A DNA stretch of 64,000 bases, taken from assembly GCF_033304615.1 (NCBI RefSeq), contig NZ_CP129118.1, positions 802,001 to 866,000 of the forward strand. The letters are read 5' to 3'. The DNA comes from Sporosarcina oncorhynchi. GTDB taxonomy: Bacteria > Bacillota > Bacilli > Bacillales_A > Planococcaceae. The notes beneath the pieces were generated by a model. It did not search any database and was not told the origin of the DNA. It was given only the letters and a program-made list of their open reading frames with translations. Of the stretch, positions 16,753 to 26,065 are shown one piece after another (the first letter of the stretch is position 1; the number at the start of each line of letters is the position of its first letter). Both the position numbers and the translations under genes were made by a program.

Positions 16753-19053
16753 TTATTTGATAGGTACCGTCTTTATCGCTCCGACTTGTTTGTTATCCCT
16801 GTCGTACGCGATAAATTGCGCTGATGTGTATAGATGATAATTGGCGATTTCATCTTTGCCGATGATGAATCGATAATTATTATGTCCACGATGGACCAAT
16901 TCATAATCGATATTCCCTTTATTTGAGTTAAAGCGTACGACCACTTTTGCGATTTGTCCGCAACCTTCACGTAGATCTGTCTCCATAACAACTTGAGAAG
17001 ATGTTGCCGTGACGGAAGAATTTTCAAACAGCATACTCGCTGAGGAGCAAGTTAACGCTTTTTCTCCACAAGTGATTTCTTTAAGAATGGACTGGTAGAC
17101 AAGACCAAGCTCAATGCTATCTGTAATATGGTAATAGGTACCGCCTGTTTCTTTTGCAATCTGCTTTAGAAGAGGACTGTTCAAATTCTTTTCTTTGCCA
17201 AGCCCGATTGTGTAAACAACAATTCCATCTCTTTTAGCATGATCTAATGCCGACTTTATGGATGATTCGCTAGACTTGCCATCTGTTACTAAAATTGCAG
17301 CTTTGTTAGCAGAAGGTGTCATCCTGTTGAAAGCATCATTCATTCCTGCGCCTATATTCGTGCCACCGGAATGTCCAACCTGCTTTAAATAAGGTGGAAC
17401 GATATACCATTGATCCGTAATTATATGTTGTGAAGAGGAATTGAATTTAACGGCAATATTTCGTTCTGCCTGTAAATTGTTAATGAATCCCTGTGTTTTA
17501 GTAATTCTCAATTTTTTAGGGTCATTCTGTTTCATACTTCCTGACGAATCAATAATAAACGCCATTTCGGGAATTTCATTTGAACAGATCGCATCTGTTC
17601 TCAAGAAGCCGTCATGAGTGATGTCCACACTATGCGTTTCGTTAATGACTCCAGTCAACTCCGCCGGGTATAACGAATTATAAGGAATGACTTCTGCAAT
17701 GATTTCACCGCGTATCGGGTCAACCGAATCGCTATGAATTACATACGCTGTTGCTACCCCAAATGCAAAGGATGGTGAATAGGTTGTTAGCTGAATCCCT
17801 GAAGTCGAACGAAGATTTACATATCCTCTGAAATTACGTACAACTTCACCTCCAGGAAATGCAACAGTAGCAACAACTTTTTCACGCTCAATTATTGTTC
17901 CATTTTGTGTATAGCGTTCGGGAACAATCTCAAGTCTAACTTCAGCTTTCGGAACATAATCCAAATTCACAGTGACATTCTGATTAGCACAGTTTATATA
18001 GCTAGATCCATTGCCCTGTACTAATTCAAATGTAAGTGTATCTTTTAAATAAGTTTTTGATTTTGGCGCTGTCACTTTGACAGTAACGTCAGGTCCATCT
18101 GTACCTGTCATAATAGACGTTTTATATGGATACCAGTGATTGTTAGGCGAGTTTTGCTCGTACTTTTCACCGTCACCTTCCAAAATAGCTCCTGCACTTG
18201 AAGTCACACGCACTGACAGCGAACGGTCATAAGGAATCGTATTGCCGTTGCAGTCTTTAAATGAAACCGTAACATACGTTGAGTCAACACCATTGGCGAT
18301 CAATTCGCTTTTGTCAATATCCACTTCATTAGATGCACCTGGGTTACTAACAACAGGTGGCTTCGAAGGTTTATTATTCGTAGGGAAGTGCACTGTTCCA
18401 TCGTCATCAAAGCTTGAAGGTAATGGGAACTTGCCGTTGTCTTTTCCAGATGCACGTTTTTTCAATCCGACAATTTCGCACGATCCATTCATCGATACGT
18501 TGCGTAGCAAGTCCACAGCTTCTGCACGTGTCAATGAATCGTCAGGACTGAAATCTTTCCATGTGTTCTTGCCAGTTCGTCCAGTCGCTAAATCTTCCGT
18601 GTACATGTAATATACAGCTTGCTTTTTATCTAAATCAAAGCCTTTATATGCCGCAATGATTTGAGCTGCAGATGAACGCTTTATCGACCAATCTTTTGCG
18701 AACGAGCGATTCTGTCCATCTAATGGAATATTCTTTCCTGACAAGTACCAGTAGTTCCCGGAAGCTTTATGCTGTCCAGGCTCAGCCGGGAATGAATCAG
18801 GTGAAGAGCAATCCAACCGAACGAGCATTGTCACGAGTTGCGCTTCTGTAATCGGCTTATCCGGACCGAAAGTGCCGTCCGGATAGCCTTTCGTCAAACC
18901 TTGATCATATGCCCAGTTCACTGATTCAAAAGCCCAATGTCCAGGCTTCACATCTTTGAACTGACGAGCAGCATTAACCGGCGTAGTTGATGCTGAAATT
19001 AGTAGTACAATGAGCATTACTACCATACTTAGAAACTTACCTGTTGATTGCAT
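16753..19053 (-). CDS. SLH-domain surface protein with a vWA domain
   Basis: A 766-residue secreted protein. Signal peptide residues 1-28, then two or three SLH modules (FKDVKPGHWAFESVNWAYDQG, YPDGTFGPDKPITEAQ; a third includes FSPDDSLTRAEAVDLLRN) that bind pyruvylated wall polymer. About residues 230-500 are beta-rich and look like Ig/invasin-type domains. A vWA domain starts near residue 505: FIIDSSGSM is the metal-site motif, with GGTNIGAGM and LVTDGKSS as the partner loops. The layout suggests a wall-anchored adhesin. It is followed 17 bases downstream of another SLH gene, so the three minus-strand genes here probably form one operon. Confidence 0.88.
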   Translation of the reverse strand: MQSTGKFLSMVVMLIVLLISASTTPVNAARQFKDVKPGHWAFESVNWAYDQGLTKGYPDGTFGPDKPITEAQLVTMLVRLDCSSPDSFPAEPGQHKASGNYWYLSGKNIPLDGQNRSFAKDWSIKRSSAAQIIAAYKGFDLDKKQAVYYMYTEDLATGRTGKNTWKDFSPDDSLTRAEAVDLLRNVSMNGSCEIVGLKKRASGKDNGKFPLPSSFDDDGTVHFPTNNKPSKPPVVSNPGASNEVDIDKSELIANGVDSTYVTVSFKDCNGNTIPYDRSLSVRVTSSAGAILEGDGEKYEQNSPNNHWYPYKTSIMTGTDGPDVTVKVTAPKSKTYLKDTLTFELVQGNGSSYINCANQNVTVNLDYVPKAEVRLEIVPERYTQNGTIIEREKVVATVAFPGGEVVRNFRGYVNLRSTSGIQLTTYSPSFAFGVATAYVIHSDSVDPIRGEIIAEVIPYNSLYPAELTGVINETHSVDITHDGFLRTDAICSNEIPEMAFIIDSSGSMKQNDPKKLRITKTQGFINNLQAERNIAVKFNSSSQHIITDQWYIVPPYLKQVGHSGGTNIGAGMNDAFNRMTPSANKAAILVTDGKSSESSIKSALDHAKRDGIVVYTIGLGKEKNLNSPLLKQIAKETGGTYYHITDSIELGLVYQSILKEITCGEKALTCSSASMLFENSSVTATSSQVVMETDLREGCGQIAKVVVRFNSNKGNIDYELVHRGHNNYRFIIGKDEIANYHLYTSAQFIAYDRDNKQVGAIKTVPIK

Positions 19054-19070
19054 TGCAGTTCACGCCTTTC

Positions 19071-20537
19071 TTAATCAAAGAAGAGAATGTCATCTCGATA
19101 ATTTTGTTTCAAATCATTTTCCAAGAAATCGAGGAACCGGCTTGTGAGTGCAGCAGCATGTGCACGAGTTAACGGCTGCTGTGGATTAAACCGATTGAAT
19201 TCATCACCCGAAACAAGTCCAAGTTCCGTAGCTACATAAACGCTGTCTTTCGCCCAATCTGAAATCTTATGATCATCTACAAATTGAGTCCGGAATCCAG
19301 GACTTGGCGCGCGACCTTCCATTCCGAGTGCGCGGACTAGTATTGCAACCGCTTGTACGCGTGTGATAGGACCATCGGGATTGAAAATATCGGGTGTCAC
19401 TCCTGTAATGATGCCTTTTTCTACAGCACTTTCAATGTATGGATAGTCCTTTTCTTTTACATTCAAGTCTTTAAAAATGGCTTTTTTTACAACCTTTTTC
19501 TTCTTTGGATCTTCCAACACACGGATGTCTACTGCTTTCAAAATGCCGACTGTATACTGATACCGTTTCATTGGTGTATTCGGTGAGAAGAACTGTGTAG
19601 ATTCATCGAAAACGCCTAATGAGTATAATTTTTCAATATGATCCTTCGCCCAATGTTTATTTAAATCACGGAACTTAGGCACGATAAGGCGTTCAATTTT
19701 CGGTGTACTTTTTTTGTTTAAGTTTTTTGTGCCTGCGCCGGCAGGAGATGGTAAGTTGTATTTGTATTCGCTGATCATGTTTGATTCACTAATAACTGCA
19801 TGTCCACCTGTGAAACTTGAAAGGGAAGGATCATGCGGTTCGTATTGAAGAATACGACTTTTACTGTCAGACGTTCTGCTTGTAACAAATCCTGATTGAG
19901 TATTACCGTATGGATCTTTAGGATAAACGATTTCGTAATCGATGAGTTGTGTTTCAGTAGCACCCCAGAAGTTTTCATACCCCATATTTCGAACTGTAAA
20001 ATGAACAGTTAGTAGTTTTTCTTCTTTGGAACTACCATATTTCACTTTGTAAATTTTTCTGCCGAGTGCATTTCCTGAATAATAATCTGAGGCAGGGAGG
20101 TTATCAATGACAGTACCGTGCGTGAACTGGTAATCATCCAATGTATAAGTGGACTTGTCAGCAAGCGTCACTTTTTCAGAGAAGCTTTTGACAACCGCAT
20201 TTGAAGTTGTTTGGCTTTTATCTTGATGATTATCAAGATCCGCTATATACGATACACTTCTCGTTAATTTGTCTCCACCATCACTTGCCAATGTAAATCG
20301 GTATGTAGACGTCATCTGTCCTTTATTCTCTTTTTCGGTAATTGTAGCTTTACCTTTGAATAAAATCGGTCTGTCTGCTAAAAAGAAATATTCTTCATAT
20401 GTATATTCATTTGAAACACCGCCGTTATAATCAGGGGGCTTTGCCTCTGCTTTAGGAGAGACGAGTATAACGGAAAGAAGAATAATACCTAGTGGAATTA
20501 GTTGCTTGTGAACGTAAGTTTTGAAAAACGATTTCAT
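19071..20537 (-). CDS. SLH-domain surface protein with unknown N-terminal domain
   Basis: A 488-residue secreted protein. A signal peptide (about 1-32, ending AEA) is followed by a beta-rich domain of about 230 residues that I do not recognise. Three SLH modules at about residues 290-470 contain FRDLNKHWAKDHIEKLYSLG, FNPDGPITRVQAVAILVRAL and FNPQQPLTRAHAAALTSR. The placement of SLH at the C-terminus contrasts with the neighbour, which has them at the N-terminus. A weak AAAGGATGG site lies upstream of the ATG. It is the middle gene of a three-gene minus-strand group. Confidence 0.85.
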   Translation of the reverse strand: MKSFFKTYVHKQLIPLGIILLSVILVSPKAEAKPPDYNGGVSNEYTYEEYFFLADRPILFKGKATITEKENKGQMTSTYRFTLASDGGDKLTRSVSYIADLDNHQDKSQTTSNAVVKSFSEKVTLADKSTYTLDDYQFTHGTVIDNLPASDYYSGNALGRKIYKVKYGSSKEEKLLTVHFTVRNMGYENFWGATETQLIDYEIVYPKDPYGNTQSGFVTSRTSDSKSRILQYEPHDPSLSSFTGGHAVISESNMISEYKYNLPSPAGAGTKNLNKKSTPKIERLIVPKFRDLNKHWAKDHIEKLYSLGVFDESTQFFSPNTPMKRYQYTVGILKAVDIRVLEDPKKKKVVKKAIFKDLNVKEKDYPYIESAVEKGIITGVTPDIFNPDGPITRVQAVAILVRALGMEGRAPSPGFRTQFVDDHKISDWAKDSVYVATELGLVSGDEFNRFNPQQPLTRAHAAALTSRFLDFLENDLKQNYRDDILFFD

Positions 20538-20565
20538 AATTGGTTAAATCCATCCTTTTTTATAA

Positions 20566-20597
20566 AAGTTCAAGCGGCACATATACCGCTTGAACTT
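20566..20597 (-). terminator. 12-bp perfect hairpin after the 20606 gene
   Basis: AAGTTCAAGCGG at 20566-20577 pairs exactly with CCGCTTGAACTT at 20586-20597. On the minus strand it is followed by TTATAAAA, only moderately U-rich, so it may terminate or attenuate transcription into the downstream SLH genes. Confidence 0.65.
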
Positions 20598-20605
20598 TCT
20601 TATTT

Positions 20606-22282
20606 TTAATCTACAAACAGAAAACGTCCTTTGACAGAGGATTCATGCAAGATATATAGTCTGTCATTCGGTTTAAGTTCCTTTGCTGAAATAACTTTTC
20701 CATTACGGATAATTGTGGCTTGCTCGATATCCATGTGATAAATTTTCCCTGCTTCATTCCACGAGCCACCTGACCAGCGGCTGACATTCTCGACGCTTAT
20801 TATTGCAGGGGTTGAAGGATTGACAGTTGCAAGGCGACCGACGGATATGAGGTCGGCGGCTTTATAATAGAAGGAACTCTTCGTACCGTCTACTAAATGC
20901 ATGGCGACAATATTTCCGTCTTTCACATAGAAATAGCCATATCTATTCATATATTTGTACAGCTTTAAATCTCGTTGCGGGATTATATCTAGCACATAGT
21001 TATACCTGTCTTCAACTGCGATTGTATCATTGCTGAATGTGTAAGAATTAGATGGCGTGTACGTCCAATTTCCATCTGCCAACTCTGAGCTGTCAGCTAG
21101 CGTTAGCCCGTACGTACCGACGGAACTGATCTTGCCGAAGTAGATTTCATAACCGCTTAAATTCGGACTACGGAACCCGTCGTTTGCAATATGGATCACA
21201 TTCGCATAGCGGCTCTTCGTCAAACCGTCTGTGAGAATAAACGCCGTTCCTGCAGCTTGAAGGCTAGCTGGTTCGATCAGGCGTCCATTACGAACGAGTA
21301 TCGTTCCGTCATGATAGAAGAATGTACCGGAACTACGTAATTGGACTTCTTTTCGTTTGGTATTTACAGAAGCCATCTCTTCGTTGAACGTCCGTTCGTT
21401 CTCTTTTTGGATGACCATCTTTTCAACAATCTCTGTACCGAATTTCTTTACGGTGACAAAATGGACTTCATTGCCAGCGTAGTATCGTAGACGGTCAGAG
21501 GATATCTGTTCGTTGCCTACATATATGGGCGTTTGCGTAGAGTATGTATAGCTGCTTGTACTGTTATCATACTTTTTTGCGCGCCAATGCCAGTTTTCAA
21601 ATATCTTTTCATCTTTTAATGAAATTTTATGATTCGACTGGTCGATGCGAAGAATCGTTCCCTTATATAGTCCTTCGACTTGAACGCCTTGTTCGATGAC
21701 TTCTACACTATCCAAACGATTCGTATCGTATTGGGAATACGAGAGTTTCACCCGGTCGCCTTCATAAACAAGGCTTACATCACGGTACGTCTTTCCTTTA
21801 AAGAATGTTGTGTTTGTTGTGATGAAAGATGTCTTGTCTTTCCCATCATCCATCTTGATAGTCAGGAACTTCCCGTGGCGGTCCAACTGTGTCACAAAAC
21901 CATATACCGCTTTATCACGTTCGTTGATTGCACCGGAAAGTCCGTCTTCGGTCTTGCCTCGCAATGCTTTCACACGGCGTAAATTGATGTCCGCTTCCAC
22001 TTCCATGCCGAGTTTGAAAGCATTAATTTTAACAATTCGTCCATCAACGGATAAGTGCGCGAACTTATCAATATTCAACGTAATTGTCCGGCCTTGCGTG
22101 TTCTGGATCGTGATGTCTTTCAATCTTTGCTCGCTTGTATTCTTATCGATTTGCACTTCATCATAAGTGACTCCTACAAACGTCCCTTTGACAGGTGCAC
22201 TTGCTTCGACTGCAAGTGCCGGAAATAATGCAGAACTAACCAATAGGAAAATAGCGAGTGATAGTATGTATTTCTTTAACAC
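20606..22282 (-). CDS. Secreted protein of unknown function
   Basis: A 558-residue exported protein starting with GTG, seven bases after AGGAGGTG. A signal peptide covers residues 1-29. The remainder is beta-rich, with several repeats of a small-domain pattern in which a short strand such as GTFVGVTYDEVQI, GFVTQLDRHGKFLTIKM, GTILRIDQSNHKISLKD or GKISSVGTYGLTLAD begins a unit of about 60-100 residues, giving perhaps four or five similar modules. No catalytic motif was seen. The neighbouring SLH genes suggest that it is a surface or wall-associated protein. I do not assign a family. Confidence 0.75.
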   Translation of the reverse strand: MLKKYILSLAIFLLVSSALFPALAVEASAPVKGTFVGVTYDEVQIDKNTSEQRLKDITIQNTQGRTITLNIDKFAHLSVDGRIVKINAFKLGMEVEADINLRRVKALRGKTEDGLSGAINERDKAVYGFVTQLDRHGKFLTIKMDDGKDKTSFITTNTTFFKGKTYRDVSLVYEGDRVKLSYSQYDTNRLDSVEVIEQGVQVEGLYKGTILRIDQSNHKISLKDEKIFENWHWRAKKYDNSTSSYTYSTQTPIYVGNEQISSDRLRYYAGNEVHFVTVKKFGTEIVEKMVIQKENERTFNEEMASVNTKRKEVQLRSSGTFFYHDGTILVRNGRLIEPASLQAAGTAFILTDGLTKSRYANVIHIANDGFRSPNLSGYEIYFGKISSVGTYGLTLADSSELADGNWTYTPSNSYTFSNDTIAVEDRYNYVLDIIPQRDLKLYKYMNRYGYFYVKDGNIVAMHLVDGTKSSFYYKAADLISVGRLATVNPSTPAIISVENVSRWSGGSWNEAGKIYHMDIEQATIIRNGKVISAKELKPNDRLYILHESSVKGRFLFVD

Positions 22283-22454
22283 AGGGGCACCTCCTAAAAT
22301 GCGTTTTATGTCTATTTGTTATATCGGTCTAATGACTTCGAATGTTAGCAGTATCTTCATATAAAGCATGATTCGAGAAGCCATCTTGATTTTAAAAAAA
22401 GTATTCATGTAAGATTGAACAAGTTATTAGACAATAGCGGAAAGGATGATTTAT

Positions 22455-23447
22455 ATGAAATTAAGAAAGTATGGACTATTGTTTGCAAGCGCTTTAATTA
22501 GTGCTTCAATTTTAGGAGCATGTGGAGATTCGAAGAAAGACGGGGGAAGTTCAGATGGCAATAAAGACGCTGACGGCCTCGATACGAAAATCGTAACGAT
22601 TGCGACGGGTGGATCATCTGGCCCATATAATATTATCGGAACAACATTGGCGAACGAGTTCTCCAAAGAATTTGGTATTAACTCCAAGCCACAATCAACT
22701 GGTGCTTCTGTAGAAAACATCAACTTGATTAAAGAAGGTAAAGTGGAAATGGCATTTGTCATGAGTGACGTATTGACAGAAGCTGTTGAAGGTACTGGTA
22801 ACTTCACTGAAGCTACTGACAAAGTGCAACAAATTGCAGCCCTTTATCCGAACTACGTTCAAATCGTGACGACTGCAAATTCAGGCATCAAAACGATTGA
22901 GGATTTGAAAGGCAAGCGCGTTGCAGTTGGCGATCAGAACTCAGGTGTAGAAGTAAATGCGCGTAACCTACTTGCTGGTTTCGGCATTACGTATGATGAT
23001 CTTAAAGTAGACTATCTTGGATATGCTGAAGCGGCTGACGGCCTTAAATCGGGAAGTATTGATGCAGCATTCCTTACAAGCGGTCTTCCGAATTCATCTG
23101 TTATGGAATTAGCAGCTAGTATTGACCTTGCAATTGTTTCAGTGGATCCTGACAAAGTGACAGAGATTTCAAAAGATCAGCCGTACTTCGTCGGAATGGA
23201 CATACCTGCAGACACTTACGGGAATGCTGAAGACGTACCGACAGCAGCGATTATGAACGCACTTGTTGTTAGCAGTGAAATGAGTGAAGATGACGTATAC
23301 AAATTGACTAAGAAATTCTTTGACAGCTTAGGAGATCTAGGAAACTCTCATCAGGCTGCAACTGATATTTCTCTTGAAGGTGCACAAAAAGGCATGGTAG
23401 CGCCTGTTCACCCTGGAGCTCAAAAGTACTACGATGAGCAGAAGTAA
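22455..23447 (+). CDS. TAXI-family TRAP transporter solute-binding lipoprotein
   Basis: TAXI proteins are the binding components of one TRAP transporter class for small carboxylates or amino acids. I use the ATG at 22455, eight bases after AAAGGATG, giving 330 residues; an earlier ATG at 22446 overlaps that site. The signal ends in the lipobox ILGAC (Cys23). The body begins KIVTIATGGSSGPYNIIGTTLANEF, the signature region of TAXI proteins, and contains GKRVAVGDQNSGVEVNARNLLAGFG. The next genes, a DUF1850 protein and a fused TRAP permease, give the standard TAXI operon. The substrate cannot be deduced here. Confidence 0.92.
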   Translation: MKLRKYGLLFASALISASILGACGDSKKDGGSSDGNKDADGLDTKIVTIATGGSSGPYNIIGTTLANEFSKEFGINSKPQSTGASVENINLIKEGKVEMAFVMSDVLTEAVEGTGNFTEATDKVQQIAALYPNYVQIVTTANSGIKTIEDLKGKRVAVGDQNSGVEVNARNLLAGFGITYDDLKVDYLGYAEAADGLKSGSIDAAFLTSGLPNSSVMELAASIDLAIVSVDPDKVTEISKDQPYFVGMDIPADTYGNAEDVPTAAIMNALVVSSEMSEDDVYKLTKKFFDSLGDLGNSHQAATDISLEGAQKGMVAPVHPGAQKYYDEQK

Positions 23448-23907
23448 GATTATCCTAAGTGGGAGCATGTTAATCATGCTCCTGCTTTCTCTATTTATCA
23501 TCAGAATTCCTACCATTCAAGTGGATTATTCGGATAGTCGTTTTTATTTGAAAGATGATCGATTTGACCTTGGCTGGATTCACTCTGTTGAAAAAGAACC
23601 GTGGTTTGAATCATATGAACGGAATGAAGATGCACTTCTTTTGACAAGTACAAAATTCAAGACGTTCGGAGCAGGGGTTCCATCTTCTGCCCAAGTCACA
23701 AAATCCGATGACGGTTTTGTACATATGATTGTCAATGAACCGATTGATGAACTATTGCTAGCTGTTTCTAGAAATGTTCAAACGACGATGTATACGGAAA
23801 ACAATCAAATTGCTTTATATGAACTCGTTGATGATTATGACACCGTTTTCATACATGTCGAACGGGTATCCTTATGGAATTTATTAAGAGGTGAAAAAAT
23901 TGACTAA
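23434..23907 (+). CDS. DUF1850 protein of the TAXI-TRAP operon
   Basis: A 157-residue protein with one N-terminal membrane helix (about residues 6-26) and an extracytoplasmic domain containing FDLGWIHSVEKEPWFESYE and TKFKTFGAGVP, which matches the DUF1850 pattern. Such genes sit between TAXI-binding-protein and TRAP permease genes in many genomes, so a transporter accessory role is likely but unproven. It starts 14 bases inside the previous gene and overlaps the permease start by eight bases. Confidence 0.85.
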   Translation: MSRSKIILSGSMLIMLLLSLFIIRIPTIQVDYSDSRFYLKDDRFDLGWIHSVEKEPWFESYERNEDALLLTSTKFKTFGAGVPSSAQVTKSDDGFVHMIVNEPIDELLLAVSRNVQTTMYTENNQIALYELVDDYDTVFIHVERVSLWNLLRGEKID

Positions 23908-25927
23908 GCTAGAGAATAACAAAGAAACAATCGGACATACGGAGGCGTTGACGGAAGAACAACAAGCCGAGCTGCTCGAAAAGTTTGATACAGAATCAAA
24001 AGTGCGAAAGTTTTCTGGAAAGAGAGTGGCCTTCTTTGTTTCTGCTATCGCAATTCTGTATTCCCTCTTCCATCTTTACATCACATTCTATCCAATGCCG
24101 GCTCTTCAGCAGCGGGCAGTTCACGTAGCGATTGGTATCTCCCTAATCTTCTTAATTTACCCGACGTACAGTAGGCAAGATCGAAGCCGGGTTGCAATTT
24201 ACGATTGGCTGTTATTCATTTTAGGACTTATGACAGCGGGTTATCTGATTAAAGAATATACCGCGATTGTTACAACACGTGGTGGAATTCCAAATACATT
24301 GGATATCATTATGGCGATTTTGACAGTGGTTTTAATTTTGGAAGCGGCGCGCCGTGTAACAGGCTGGATCCTTCCAATATTGGCTCTCGCATTTTTGTCT
24401 TATCCATTCTTTAGTCATATGAACTGGGTGCCAACACTTATGGCGACACGTAAATATGACTTGGGTGATATTTTCGGCCAGATGTATTTGAAGACGGAAG
24501 GACTTTATTCCACTGCAATTGGGGCCTCTGTATCGTTCATTTTCTTGTTCATCCTGTTTGGTGCCTTTTTGGCGAAATCAGGGATGGGTCAGTTTTTCAA
24601 TGATTTGGCGCTTGCACTAGCAGGCCATAAGCAAGGTGGACCTGCGAAGGTGGCAGTAATCTCCAGTGGTTTCATGGGCAGTATTAATGGAGCAGCTGTA
24701 GCAAACGTTGTTGGAACCGGCGCATTTACAATTCCAATGATGAAACGTGTCGGCTATTCTAAGAACTTTGCTGGAGCAGTAGAAGCAAGTGCTTCTGTCG
24801 GTGGCCAGATTTTACCACCGATCATGGGAGCGAGTGCATTTATCATGGCGGAAACAACCGGTGTGAAGTACGGGACAATCGCTTTAGCGGCGTTGATCCC
24901 AGCAGTTCTTTATTTCCTTGCCGTTATTATGCAAGTGCATTTCCGTGCTGGAAAAGATAATTTAAAAGGGATTCCAAAAGCAGATCTACCCCGTGTGAAA
25001 GAAGTGATGAAAGAACGCGGCCATCTTTTGCTTCCGATTGTCTATTTAATTTTCTTGCTCTACCGTAATGTGCCGATTGGGCATGCTGCATTTTATACAA
25101 TTGTAGCGACGGTTTTAGTTGCTATGCTAAGAAAGTCGACGAGAATGTCCTTTAAGGATATTTTAGGAGCTTTGGACAGCGGTGCACGCCAGTCACTTTC
25201 TGTAATGGTCGCCTGTGCTGTTGTTGGAATTATTATCGGAGTTGTTAGTTTGACGAGCTTCGGTAACGTCATGACTTCGTCCATTGCAAGCCTAGGGGCA
25301 GGTTCGTTGCTACTTACTTTGTTCTTTACAATGATTGCATCAATGATTCTAGGAATGGGTCTACCTTCCATCCCTGCTTATATCATTACAGCAACAATGG
25401 CGGCACCTGCTTTGGCAGCGTTTGACATTCCAATTCTCGTTGCGCATATGTTCGTCTTTTACTTCGGTATTTTCGCGAATATTACACCACCGGTCGCACT
25501 TGCAGCATTTGCAGGCGCGGGTATTTCCGGAGGGGATCCGATGAAGACCGGATTCACGGCGCTGAAACTTTCGGCTGCCGGATTCCTCATTCCATATATG
25601 TTCGTCTATAATCCTGCGATGCTTATGATCGATACAACTGGCATTGCGACAAATGCACGCGAATTCCCTGTGGCGGCAACCATGGACATTGCGATGATCA
25701 CGATAACAGCGATCATTGGAATTATTGCGTTGAGTGCCGCAATCGAAGGCTATTTCAAAACAAATGTGAATCCATTATGGCGAATTGTCCTTGCGGCAGG
25801 TGCGCTAATGATGATCATTCCTGAATCGATTACGGATATTGTTGGCGTCATCATTGTGGCTGCAATGTTTGCGTTAAACTATATGCGAAATCGTAAAGAG
25901 CAGGAACAAATAGTCCAAGTGAAATAA
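23900..25927 (+). CDS. TRAP transporter fused permease (DctQ-DctM type)
   Basis: The large membrane component of a TAXI-type TRAP transporter, using an ion gradient to import substrate. I choose TTG at 23900, six bases after AGAGGTGA, giving 675 residues; a GTG at 23891 overlaps the ribosome site. The N-terminal part has four or more helices corresponding to DctQ, followed by a long DctM region with repeated GxGxP/AxxN motifs: GFMGSINGAAVANVVGTGAFT, GGQILPPIMGASAF and GMGLPSIPAYIITATMAAPAL. The C-terminus is hydrophilic and basic (RNRKEQEQ). A strong terminator follows the stop. Confidence 0.92.
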   Translation: MTKLENNKETIGHTEALTEEQQAELLEKFDTESKVRKFSGKRVAFFVSAIAILYSLFHLYITFYPMPALQQRAVHVAIGISLIFLIYPTYSRQDRSRVAIYDWLLFILGLMTAGYLIKEYTAIVTTRGGIPNTLDIIMAILTVVLILEAARRVTGWILPILALAFLSYPFFSHMNWVPTLMATRKYDLGDIFGQMYLKTEGLYSTAIGASVSFIFLFILFGAFLAKSGMGQFFNDLALALAGHKQGGPAKVAVISSGFMGSINGAAVANVVGTGAFTIPMMKRVGYSKNFAGAVEASASVGGQILPPIMGASAFIMAETTGVKYGTIALAALIPAVLYFLAVIMQVHFRAGKDNLKGIPKADLPRVKEVMKERGHLLLPIVYLIFLLYRNVPIGHAAFYTIVATVLVAMLRKSTRMSFKDILGALDSGARQSLSVMVACAVVGIIIGVVSLTSFGNVMTSSIASLGAGSLLLTLFFTMIASMILGMGLPSIPAYIITATMAAPALAAFDIPILVAHMFVFYFGIFANITPPVALAAFAGAGISGGDPMKTGFTALKLSAAGFLIPYMFVYNPAMLMIDTTGIATNAREFPVAATMDIAMITITAIIGIIALSAAIEGYFKTNVNPLWRIVLAAGALMMIIPESITDIVGVIIVAAMFALNYMRNRKEQEQIVQVK

Positions 25928-25940
25928 ATGGATATTCATA

Positions 25941-25983
25941 CAGAACATCTTTGATTATCATGATCAGAGGTGTTCTGTTTTTT
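25941..25983 (+). terminator. Terminator of the TRAP operon
   Basis: CAGAACA at 25941-25947 pairs with TGTTCTG at 25971-25977, with further pairing of CTTTGAT with ATCAGAG inside, and is followed by TTTTTTATT. Confidence 0.85.
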
Positions 25984-26065
25984 ATTATTTTCAGAGTACT
26001 AGAGACAAAGGTCCGAAAAAAGAAGTATACTGATAGAAAATCGAATTGGAAATGAGGATCATGAT

